Both the position numbers and the translations under genes were made by a program. Under the pieces are notes generated by a model. The model saw nothing but the letters and a program-made list of their open reading frames with translations, did no database searches and was not told where the DNA came from. This document shows, one piece after another, positions 16,061-23,662 of a stretch of 64,000 bases of DNA. The first letter of the stretch is position 1. The number at the start of each line of letters is the position of its first letter. This DNA comes from Deltaproteobacteria bacterium (GTDB lineage: Bacteria > Myxococcota_A > Polyangia > GCA-2747355): NCBI GenBank assembly GCA_020633415.1, contig JACKDQ010000003.1:356040-420039 (forward strand), given 5' to 3'.

Positions 16061-17752
16061 TTAGATCCCGAGCCTGGCTTCGGCTTGAGCCTTGATCCGT
16101 CGCGCTAGGCGGTGGCGTGGTTTGAGGCGAAGCACGCGTATCGCATCACGCCGAGCCCGTCGCCAGGCCGACCGACGGTAATGCCGTCGAGCGCGTTTGA
16201 TTAGCACCTTCACCTTACCTCGCCGCGGTTTTTTGTCGCGCTGCAGGCGCGGCTTGGCCGGTGGGGCGACCGCTGATGCGGCCGCGACGGCCGGCTTGCG
16301 CTTGGCGACAGGGGTCGCGTCGGACTTGGCCGGTGGCTCAACCGCCGAAGGCAACGATTCGACCAAAGGCGGTGGCGCGTCGTTGACCGCGACCAACCGC
16401 CGCTGCGGGATCTTCTGCGATACAGGCGTCGCAGTCCCGTTGCGCGTGGTCTGAGCCGCCATCGGCAGGGGGAGCAGTAGCTTGGCTTGGGGAAGTGGTG
16501 CGCCCAAATGGCGAACGCCGGCGACGTAGCCGAAGATGCCGCCGAGCAGTACGCCGCAAGCCAGTCCGCCGAAGAACAGCGGTGCACGCGGACGAACTTC
16601 GTCGAGCCAAGCGAGCGAACTACGGGTCGGGGAACGGCGAGCTTGGGTCGCCGGGCGGCGCGACTCGACGATCGTTCGTGAGTTGGTCGAAGCTGGTCGT
16701 GGCGCTGCCGTTTCGGGCTGTGTTTGCGGCGCGATGATTGGCGTTGCCGCGAGCTCGCGCTGCGCCGTGGCGGGCTGTAGCCCCGGCGGCTGGTCGGCGG
16801 TGGTCGCTTGCGGCGCGGCCTCGCAGGAAGTCTCCGGCGTCTGCGCGGCGTGCGGTCGCAGCGGCGGCAGTTCGAGGGCAAATCGGCGGTAGGCAGCGGG
16901 GCTGAGCGATTCAGCGCAACGGCGAAGGTCGGCGTCCTTTACACCAGGGTCTGCCCCCCATGGCTCGGCCGGAGCGTTGTCTTCTTCGAGCTCGTCGCCC
17001 TGCGCGAACCAGGCAGCTTCGATCCGCTTGGTCGGTAGCCGGCGGCGCTGTCCAGTGGCTGGGTTGACCAGCGGAAGCTCCTCGGCGTCGTGCAGCAGCA
17101 GTGGCTCGGTTCCGTCCGCTTTAGGCGGCGCGGCGCTCTGGATCACGGGGACGATCACTTCGCTCGCGACTGCCGCGCTCGCGGCAATGCGTTCGGGCTG
17201 AGCGGCTGGCGTTTCGATTGGTGGCGTGCTGGGCGCCGTAACCACCTCTGCGACGACGATCGGCGGCGGTGCAACGACGGGTGCAACGAGCGGTGCGCGC
17301 TCAACGTTCGGCTGAGCGCCTACCGATGCGGCGGCTGTTGTGGGGGCGGCGATCTGCGGCTCGACGATCACTGCGTTCGGTGGCGGTACGAGGCGCGCTG
17401 GCGGCATTTCCGGCAACGCTGTTCGTTTGGGGGCAGCGATGGGTTCGGGATTGACGGCAGACGTCTCGGTCACCCCAACGGATGGCGCCGGCTCGCGCCC
17501 GCCATCGAGGGCGGTCAGTGCCGGTCGGGTTGTCGGTTTGACAGGTTGGTCGACACCGTTGACGGTGAGCAGTGCTCCGTCGCTGTCGAGGCGAATTTCG
17601 GTTCGTCCGAGCGACTTCATGTCGTAGGCCGCAAATCGGCCCTCGGCGGCGTCGAGCGCTTCCAGCACGACATAGCGCTTGTCGATGATTTTCCCGATCA
17701 AGGCTTCTCCAACACGGTTGGCTTGTCCTAGTGGCGGCATAAGCCTCGTCAT
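16061..17752 (-). CDS. Single-pass membrane protein with kinase-like N-terminal remnant and basic C-terminus
   Basis: About 563 residues from the ATG at 17752; an ATG four codons later (17740, GAGG close by) is equally possible. The N-terminus reads ALIGKIIDKRYVVLEAL, which matches the beginning of Hanks-type kinases, but the glycine-rich loop, catalytic Lys and the rest of the kinase are absent. A long Pro/Ala/Val/Glu-rich disordered region follows. One membrane segment, LFFGGLACGVLLGGIFGY, lies about two-thirds along. The last 80 residues are extremely Lys/Arg-rich (for example KVLIKRARRHYRRSAWRRA). Function is unknown; the basic tail could bind nucleic acid or acidic polymers. Low-complexity stretches make homology hard to judge. 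Confidence 0.6.
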   Translation of the reverse strand: MTRLMPPLGQANRVGEALIGKIIDKRYVVLEALDAAEGRFAAYDMKSLGRTEIRLDSDGALLTVNGVDQPVKPTTRPALTALDGGREPAPSVGVTETSAVNPEPIAAPKRTALPEMPPARLVPPPNAVIVEPQIAAPTTAAASVGAQPNVERAPLVAPVVAPPPIVVAEVVTAPSTPPIETPAAQPERIAASAAVASEVIVPVIQSAAPPKADGTEPLLLHDAEELPLVNPATGQRRRLPTKRIEAAWFAQGDELEEDNAPAEPWGADPGVKDADLRRCAESLSPAAYRRFALELPPLRPHAAQTPETSCEAAPQATTADQPPGLQPATAQRELAATPIIAPQTQPETAAPRPASTNSRTIVESRRPATQARRSPTRSSLAWLDEVRPRAPLFFGGLACGVLLGGIFGYVAGVRHLGAPLPQAKLLLPLPMAAQTTRNGTATPVSQKIPQRRLVAVNDAPPPLVESLPSAVEPPAKSDATPVAKRKPAVAAASAVAPPAKPRLQRDKKPRRGKVKVLIKRARRHYRRSAWRRARRDAIRVLRLKPRHRLARRIKAQAEARLGI

Positions 17753-17788
17753 TTGCAACGCTCGTACCAGCCTTTTCTTTCCTGAGGG

Positions 17789-17812
17789 CTCATTTTCCTT
17801 GAGGAAAATGAG
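17789..17812. repeat. Perfect inverted repeat in divergent promoter region
   Basis: CTCATTTTCC and GGAAAATGAG flank a 4-base TTGA loop, giving a 10-base perfect hairpin. It is 37 bases upstream of the ATG at 17752, and the opposite-strand gene begins at 17995. No T-run follows on either strand, so an operator or a 5'-leader hairpin is more likely than a terminator. Confidence 0.5.
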
Positions 17813-17994
17813 ACGGCCCGCGGCCCACCGTCGTATCAAACCGGGGCCTTTCTCCCCAGCTGGGGGCTGAAGCCGACGATGAAGGATCCCGACGATTAGA
17901 GCATTTTCATTTGTTGAAACAGTATGTTACCCAAAAAACGCTAGGCGAATCGGCGACAAATCGATAAAGTCCCGGCCAGCAAAGGAAGCGGCGA

Positions 17995-18759
17995 ATGAGA
18001 CGGTTTTTTACGCAATTCTTAATGGTTAACGTGATCCTCGTGGGCTTAGGGGCGGCGCTCGTCGGTTGCTCTTCGGAAGACGGCGCCCATTCGAGCGACC
18101 TGGGCACAGCGGCCGATTTCGGCAGCGACCAAGGTATTGCGACCATCGACAGCGCAGTCGCTGTTGCCGATTCGGCGGTTGAACCCGATAGCTTTCAGCA
18201 AGGCGCCTATCCGGCGGGTCCCTATGGCACCAGCGTGGGCCAGGTGATCTTCAATCACAGCTTTGACGCATTTCTCGATCCGGACAATTTCTGCAAGAAG
18301 CACTCCGCCAAGGTGATGGATCTGAGCAAGACCCAAAAGATTTCGCTCAACGACTGGTACTACGGGCGCGGTTGCGGCAAGCAGAAATTGCTCTGGATCA
18401 GCGTTGTCGCCGGCTGGTGCACGTATTGTATCCAAGAGGCGCGCGAAGTGATGAGCTGGATCCGCCAGAACGGCCTCGACGAGCGCGTGGCAGTTGCTGA
18501 AATCATCTACGAGAACGGTCAGCGTGGCAGCCGTTTCATCGACGAGGCCTTTGCCAAGACTTGGATCAACGGCAATCAGACGACGTTTCCGTTGATGATC
18601 GATCGCAGCTTCGAGATGAGTAAGTACTTCACCGCCTCGGCAACGCCACTGAACATGCTGATCGACCTGAGCACGATGCAGATTTACTACAAGCAGACCG
18701 GCAAGAGCATCACGGCTGTCGGCGGGCAAATCAAAAGCTACTTGTTAAGCGGCAAGTAG
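17995..18759 (+). CDS. Thioredoxin-fold lipoprotein
   Basis: A 254-residue protein with signal peptide and lipobox LVGC, then an Asp/Ala/Ser linker of about 45 residues. The C-terminal domain is thioredoxin-like, with WCTYC (141-145) following LLWISVVAG, and ATPLNMLID, the usual cis-proline region. It probably handles disulfides or haem/cysteine chemistry in the periplasm. AAGGAAG upstream supports the start. A TlpA-like gene follows after 81 bases in the same direction, so the two may be co-transcribed. The partner protein is not known. Confidence 0.8.
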   Translation: MRRFFTQFLMVNVILVGLGAALVGCSSEDGAHSSDLGTAADFGSDQGIATIDSAVAVADSAVEPDSFQQGAYPAGPYGTSVGQVIFNHSFDAFLDPDNFCKKHSAKVMDLSKTQKISLNDWYYGRGCGKQKLLWISVVAGWCTYCIQEAREVMSWIRQNGLDERVAVAEIIYENGQRGSRFIDEAFAKTWINGNQTTFPLMIDRSFEMSKYFTASATPLNMLIDLSTMQIYYKQTGKSITAVGGQIKSYLLSGK

Positions 18760-18840
18760 CGCGAGCCCCGTCGTCGTACCTCGGCAGTAATCCGTCGGCA
18801 GTAATTGCTCGGCCCGGCCCGCCGCCGTGGAGGCCCCAAG

Positions 18841-19338
18841 ATGATTTCCCTACGCCGTTTCGCGGCCCTGTCGCTCGCTCTCGCGCTGGTTTCGATCGGG
18901 CGGCCAGGTCTGGCCGGCCAGGCGACGAACTTTACGTTGCGCTCGCTCAAGGGCGACTTCATTCGCCTGTCGGACTACAAAGACAAGGTCGTCTATCTCG
19001 CTTTTTGGGCGACGTGGTGCAAGCCGTGTTTAACCGAGCTCAAGCACTTGGAGCGTTTCTACAAAAAGTATCAACGCAACGGTCTGGTCGTGCTGGGCAT
19101 CAGCATTGACACCCCAGAAACGCGTGCTCGTGTGCGCACTGTTGTGGGACGTTACAAGCTGACGTTTCCAGTGGCGATCGACAGCGAGAGCCAGGTGGTC
19201 AACCTCTACAACAAAAAGCGCGCGCTGCCGTTTTCGGCGCTGTTTCGCAAGAACCAGTTGCACAGCAAACGGACCGCGTTTCAGGTTGGCGATCTGCCGC
19301 AGATCGAGAGCGAGATCCGCAAGGCGCTGGGCCTATAG
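18841..19338 (+). CDS. TlpA/ResA-like thiol-disulfide oxidoreductase
   Basis: A 165-residue exported thioredoxin-fold protein. The start at 18841 follows GGAGG. The signal peptide covers about 24 residues and ends near GLAGQA with no lipobox. The active site is WATWCKPCL (Cys60, Cys63), and ISIDTPETRARV is the insertion typical of the TlpA/ResA/DsbE family. The family keeps periplasmic cysteines reduced, often for cytochrome c maturation. That is relevant because a 13-haem cytochrome lies in the window, but no direct link is visible. The 3' end overlaps the convergent FG-GAP gene by 6 bases. Confidence 0.85.
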   Translation: MISLRRFAALSLALALVSIGRPGLAGQATNFTLRSLKGDFIRLSDYKDKVVYLAFWATWCKPCLTELKHLERFYKKYQRNGLVVLGISIDTPETRARVRTVVGRYKLTFPVAIDSESQVVNLYNKKRALPFSALFRKNQLHSKRTAFQVGDLPQIESEIRKALGL

Positions 19339-21063
19339 CGACGATCCTGCGTCAGCTGGCGATCGGCGCCGTCTGAGCAGCGGCAGCACGGCCAGGCCCA
19401 GGAGCAGCCACCACAGCCCCCCCGTCGCAAGCGACGCGCTTGCCAGGCTACATCCGCCACCGCCGCTTTGGCCTCCGGCGTCAGCGCTGGCGTCGCGATT
19501 CGTGCTCGCGGCATCCGCGGCTACGCCGGCGTCGGCTGGAGCCGCATCAGGGGTACCGCCGTCGGCCTTCCATGGTGTCTTCGGTGCGGTCGCGCAGTCG
19601 ATGCATCCACTTCGCCGCACGTTTCCGCTCGTTGTTGGCCAGTCCATCGGATGGCGCTGTGCCTTCGGCAACTTCCATAGCTCAAGCCAGGCCTTCGCTT
19701 CACCGAGAGCGATCGTGCCGATCGCCAGCTCGAGGATGCCATCGCCGTCAATGTCGTCGACGGTGGCCGAGTTGCTCAGCGTTGTGCCGCGTGTTCGGAT
19801 CGGGAACCCGGCCAGTGGCTTGCCGTCGTGGTGGTAGCCCTCGAGAAATCCTGCGTCTTGCTCGAGCGTGTTGTTGTCGACGAGGAGCTCAAGATCGCCG
19901 TCGCCGTCGACGTCGACCAGGGTTGGCTCGGCCGAGACACTGGCGGTCGTACTGATCGTCTGCAAAATCTTGCCGGCGGTATCGAGAATTAGTACGCGGC
20001 CCGGGACCTGGGCGGTGATCACGATTTCCAGTTTTCCGTCGCCGTCGACGTCACCCACGACGGGTGGCGCTTGTGGAGTGCTAGCCAGCGTTGTCGATGC
20101 CGGGAAGCCACTGACGGGCTTGCCGTCAGACCACACCGCGTGCAGGGCGATTTCGCCGCCTTCGGTTAGATCCGCCGCGCTCAGCCAAAGTAGTGCACGC
20201 TGCTGGCGAGCAGGGTCGAGCTGCGCAGCGACGATGCCACCGCGAAACTTGCGCTTGTCGGCGGCGTTGATCGGGAAGCCGGGCTTAAGCTGTCCCTCCG
20301 CGTCGAAAAGATACACGCGCTCGCCGGTCAGTAAGCCGATCTCGATACGCCCGTCGTCGTCGAGATCGCCAACAGCGAGCGGTGAAACGGGAAGTCCTTG
20401 GACGTTCTGTGGCCAATGCCGGCTAAACGGTTTGCCGAGGTGGTTGTACGCGAACAGCGTGCCCTTGTCCGGCCAGATCGCCGATTGGACCAAAACCTCG
20501 TCTTTGCCGTCGCCGTCGAGGTCGACGACCGAGGCGGGCTGAAACACCAGGTTGAATAAGTGGACCGGCCAGGAGGGCAGGGGTTTGCCGGTGTGATCAA
20601 CGGCGATCACTTCAGAGGGATCGGAAAACCGTGCGCCGCGAGTCACCTGAACGATTTCCAGCTTGCCGTCGCCGTCGAGATCTCCGACGGTCGGGGCGGC
20701 CTGGCCCACGGCACCGATCTTGACCGGAAAACCGGCGCGCGGTTTGGCGTTGGCATCCCAGACCCATAACGCATCGCCCGCCGCGCGGATTACCTCAAGC
20801 TGCTTGTCACCGTCGAGATCGGCAATCGCCGCGCCCTGCCGCGGAGAAAACAGGTATCCGCCAGCCGTGCCCGCGGCAAATTCTACGGGCCAACCGCTGA
20901 TCAGCTGGGGTGCCGCTGCGCTGGCAGCGTCGCTGACTGAGGCGTCGCTCGCCGCCGCAGCATCGCTGACAAGGCCAGCGTCGGAGCCACCGTCTTGCGC
21001 CGCCAGTGGTCGCGCGATCAGCAGCATCAACAATACTCCAGTGCGGATCAGCCAGGTGCTCAT
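19333..21063 (-). CDS. FG-GAP/VCBS repeat surface protein with MYXO-CTERM-type tail
   Basis: 576 residues from the ATG at 21063. A signal peptide ends at RPLAAQ. An Asp/Ala/Ser-rich linker leads to about seven repeats carrying DLDGDGKLEIV-type calcium loops, the mark of a beta-propeller of integrin-alpha/FG-GAP style. The C-terminus has an Ala/Asp linker, then GGGGCSLAS, a hydrophobic segment and RRRR, which is the layout of the MYXO-CTERM sorting signal for surface anchoring in Myxococcota. The start overlaps the stop of the YceI gene as ATGA, with GAGGAGG about 8 bases upstream, so the two are coupled. Likely a surface adhesin or binding protein; the ligand is unknown. Confidence 0.85.
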   Translation of the reverse strand: MSTWLIRTGVLLMLLIARPLAAQDGGSDAGLVSDAAAASDASVSDAASAAAPQLISGWPVEFAAGTAGGYLFSPRQGAAIADLDGDKQLEVIRAAGDALWVWDANAKPRAGFPVKIGAVGQAAPTVGDLDGDGKLEIVQVTRGARFSDPSEVIAVDHTGKPLPSWPVHLFNLVFQPASVVDLDGDGKDEVLVQSAIWPDKGTLFAYNHLGKPFSRHWPQNVQGLPVSPLAVGDLDDDGRIEIGLLTGERVYLFDAEGQLKPGFPINAADKRKFRGGIVAAQLDPARQQRALLWLSAADLTEGGEIALHAVWSDGKPVSGFPASTTLASTPQAPPVVGDVDGDGKLEIVITAQVPGRVLILDTAGKILQTISTTASVSAEPTLVDVDGDGDLELLVDNNTLEQDAGFLEGYHHDGKPLAGFPIRTRGTTLSNSATVDDIDGDGILELAIGTIALGEAKAWLELWKLPKAQRHPMDWPTTSGNVRRSGCIDCATAPKTPWKADGGTPDAAPADAGVAADAASTNRDASADAGGQSGGGGCSLASASLATGGLWWLLLGLAVLPLLRRRRSPADAGSSL

Positions 21064-21611
21064 CTCGCTGCCTCCTCGGTGATAAGCGTTTCGGGCAAGT
21101 CGAAGTCGAGTTCGACGCGGTCTTGAAGCTTCAGTGCGCCGAGCAGGGCGCGAAATGGCTTGATGCCCCACTGGCTCGGCGTCAGCGAGACATGTCCGAT
21201 CAGCCGCCCCTCGCGCCGCGCGAAGGCGACGCAAAGGGGGCGTTCTTGGCCATGCAGGCGGAGGGTTCCCGATATTGTATCGGCCGCGCGATCGAGTTCG
21301 CCTACAAAGACAATCTCCGAATATTTTTTAATTTCGAGAACTTTGTCGCGAAGCTTGTCGAGGATCTCGGCACGGTCGCTCATCGACGGGCTGGCCTTTT
21401 GCAGCGCGCCACGCTCGACGGCGCCATCGACGACGATCGACAACGGGTCAAAGCGCGCATTGACCGTCGTCCCTTCGACTGCGATCGAAAAACGCCCGAT
21501 GCCGAGCTGTAGGTCATGGCCCAGACGGGACAACATCCCGTCTTTAAACGAATACAGACGAATCGTCCCGTCGGTGGTTGTCGCCATCGACTGGCTGTTT
21601 ACCACAAGCAT
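21060..21611 (-). CDS. YceI-like protein
   Basis: About 183 residues if started at 21611; an ATG at 21587 is also possible and neither has a clear Shine-Dalgarno. Sequence elements RLGHDLQL, a run of beta strands, and the C-terminal SQWGIKPFRALLGALKLQDRV fit the YceI lipocalin-like barrel, which binds polyisoprenoid or other lipids. No signal peptide is visible, unlike the periplasmic Escherichia coli protein, so it may be cytoplasmic. Its stop overlaps the start of the FG-GAP gene by 4 bases. The divergent gene begins at 21706. Confidence 0.7.
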   Translation of the reverse strand: MLVVNSQSMATTTDGTIRLYSFKDGMLSRLGHDLQLGIGRFSIAVEGTTVNARFDPLSIVVDGAVERGALQKASPSMSDRAEILDKLRDKVLEIKKYSEIVFVGELDRAADTISGTLRLHGQERPLCVAFARREGRLIGHVSLTPSQWGIKPFRALLGALKLQDRVELDFDLPETLITEEAAR

Positions 21612-21705
21612 CTGCGCGACACGATCGCTAAGCGGTGGCGGAAAACTGGCCCAGCGCCCATCAGGTAGTATGATGTAGGATACATGAACACATGTAGGAG
21701 GCTTC

Positions 21706-22050
21706 ATGACCCTGGAGCGACGTCGGCGAAGGAGTAGCTTTGCTGGACTGGCCCTGCGCTATTGGTTTGCCGCGATTGCCAAGCGGACGCGACTTTTCGG
21801 TCTCGTGCTGGCCGATTCTGCGGGCTTTCTCGTCGCCTCAAACCTGCGCGGGCCCGAGGCCGAGGAATTGGCGGCCATCGCGCCCTTGCTTGGGCGGCCC
21901 TCTCAACAGGCCGAGGTGCCTGTTTCGGTGGTCTCGGTGCGCGTCGAGGAGGTCTGCCTTTATCTCTGCGCCATCGGCGACGAAAGTCCGCGAAACGCCG
22001 CGCTGCGCCTGGCAGAAGGCGGCGTACAGCGTATCTTGACGGTGCACTAG
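21706..22050 (+). CDS. Small roadblock/LC7-like protein
   Basis: A 114-residue protein. AGGAGG lies 5 bases before the ATG and fixes the start. GLVLADSAGFLVASN followed by AEELAAIAPLL resembles the Roadblock/LC7 fold, whose members pair with small GTPases such as MglA in myxobacteria. The first 10 residues are strongly basic. No partner GTPase gene is adjacent. The family call is by pattern only and moderately uncertain. Confidence 0.55.
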   Translation: MTLERRRRRSSFAGLALRYWFAAIAKRTRLFGLVLADSAGFLVASNLRGPEAEELAAIAPLLGRPSQQAEVPVSVVSVRVEEVCLYLCAIGDESPRNAALRLAEGGVQRILTVH

Positions 22051-22177
22051 GCACGGGAACCGTACGCTGGCCGAGAGAAACGTGGCGTCGCCTGGAACCC
22101 CTTGTGGCGCCACGGCGTATGCTTATCGTGTCCGACGGAATAGTCTGTTGGTCGCTTGCCGTTAGTATTGGCGAGCC

Positions 22178-22846
22178 ATGCGAAGCGCCAAGATACTGAT
22201 CAGCTTGCTGCTGTTGGTTGTGTTGCCCGCCGGGACAGGTTGGGCTGCACCGGGCTCCGATGCGCCCGGTGATTCCGAAAGCGAGAGCAGCGCGGATGCG
22301 CCTGGTTTGGCGCGACGCTTTGCCCCCGCCAAGGCGAGCCACTTTGTCGCCGAAATCGCCTTCGGTTTGTCTTCGCTGCTCGACGATCCCGATGTGAAAC
22401 AGGGTATTGCCGGTGACCTACGCATCGCTTGGTTTCCCGGGGCGGCGAGTTTTGGGCTTGAGGCGTCGGCAGCGGTCGCGAAAAACGACTACAGCGGAAG
22501 CCTTGGCCAAGCCGGCACGACGTTTATCGCCGGAAACATTTCCTTCGGCCCGACGATGCGCTGGATCGGCGCGGGCGGCGGCTATCAGCTCTCTACGAGC
22601 TTCACGTTGGGCGGTTATCTCGTCGTTCCTCCGGTGCAGGAGTGGTCGTGGTCGCTCGGTGTTGCGTTTGGCGGCGCCTGCGCGGTACGGGTGGTCAGCT
22701 GGCTGTGGGTCGGCGTGCGACTGCGCTATCACTTGTTTAACCTGACGTCGCTCAGCGGTCCCGCGCTGTTGGACATCAAAGGCTTTCAAAAGGTCGGTGT
22801 GATCGACCGGCTGGAGATTCCGTTCTATGTGTCGCTGCAATTCTAG
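22178..22846 (+). CDS. Predicted outer-membrane beta-barrel protein
   Basis: A 222-residue exported protein: signal peptide to about residue 23 (GTGWA-AP), a short Ser/Asp/Glu linker, then alternating amphipathic strands rich in aromatic and small residues, ending in the aromatic FYVSLQF. A terminal Phe is the classical signal for BAM-mediated barrel insertion. No family was recognised. The stop overlaps the start of the next lipoprotein gene by 20 bases, so they are probably made together and may form one envelope complex. Confidence 0.65.
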   Translation: MRSAKILISLLLLVVLPAGTGWAAPGSDAPGDSESESSADAPGLARRFAPAKASHFVAEIAFGLSSLLDDPDVKQGIAGDLRIAWFPGAASFGLEASAAVAKNDYSGSLGQAGTTFIAGNISFGPTMRWIGAGGGYQLSTSFTLGGYLVVPPVQEWSWSLGVAFGGACAVRVVSWLWVGVRLRYHLFNLTSLSGPALLDIKGFQKVGVIDRLEIPFYVSLQF

Positions 22847-23606
22847 CGCGCTGGCTCGCGCGATCCTGCTGAGTCTGTCTTGGCTGGTGACTTCTGCCTG
22901 CGGTCTGCGGGTGACCAACGAGCGGCCCAGTTATGATCAGCTGGAAGCCACCGAAAAGAGCGTTGTCCAGCGCGTGCTGGCCGAATTGCAGTCATTCAAT
23001 AAACAGGTTGAGTCACGCACCGACTATTCGGTGCGCTCTATCCTCGGCCGGGACAACATTCACGTTTCGTTCGACGGATTGATCTTCGTTGGGACTTTGG
23101 GCGACAACGTTGTCCATGTTTCGCCCTGGGAAAACCTAAGCGCCTCGCAGCGCACCCTGATCCGCAGTTGGTTTGGCTCGGCGAGCGCCGATGCGGCAAG
23201 GCAGACCTATGAAGCGTTGTTCTATCGGTTCTTCATCGTCTCGCAGGGTGTCAAACAGTTCATGTTTGAAGTGCACTCGCCAACCTGGATCTACGGCAAT
23301 CGATCGCTGTTCAACGTCGAGCGCGACTCGATCCGCGCTGCCCTGTCGTATTACCGCGACAGTGGTCAGCGCGGCATGTGGGACCTCACCGAGAAGGCCT
23401 GTGCACCGCTGATTCGCCAATACGACGCGCTCTACAGCCCCAACTTCAACAAGTACTATATGCGCGACAATTTCCGAACGCTCGCCGATCCGCAAGCGCC
23501 GACGGGCTACATGTACTTTCTTTGTCGCTTTGTGCGGATGGGGCGCGACGACTCGGTCGACTTTACCTACGAGCTGACCTGGTTGCGCGACCTGCCCAAA
23601 CAATAG
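22827..23606 (+). CDS. Hypothetical lipoprotein
   Basis: A 259-residue protein with signal peptide and lipobox-like TSAC. Its 5' end lies inside the barrel gene, with GGAG about 11 bases before the ATG. The mature part is mixed alpha/beta with many aromatic residues (FYRFFIVSQGVKQFMFEV). No catalytic motif or family was recognised. Overlap with the barrel gene suggests the two act together at the outer membrane. Confidence 0.65.
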   Translation: MCRCNSSALARAILLSLSWLVTSACGLRVTNERPSYDQLEATEKSVVQRVLAELQSFNKQVESRTDYSVRSILGRDNIHVSFDGLIFVGTLGDNVVHVSPWENLSASQRTLIRSWFGSASADAARQTYEALFYRFFIVSQGVKQFMFEVHSPTWIYGNRSLFNVERDSIRAALSYYRDSGQRGMWDLTEKACAPLIRQYDALYSPNFNKYYMRDNFRTLADPQAPTGYMYFLCRFVRMGRDDSVDFTYELTWLRDLPKQ

Positions 23607-23662
23607 CCGCAACGGCGGGCCGGCGCGCTGGCCGCAGACATGTCGCCCCTCGCTATCCTCGC

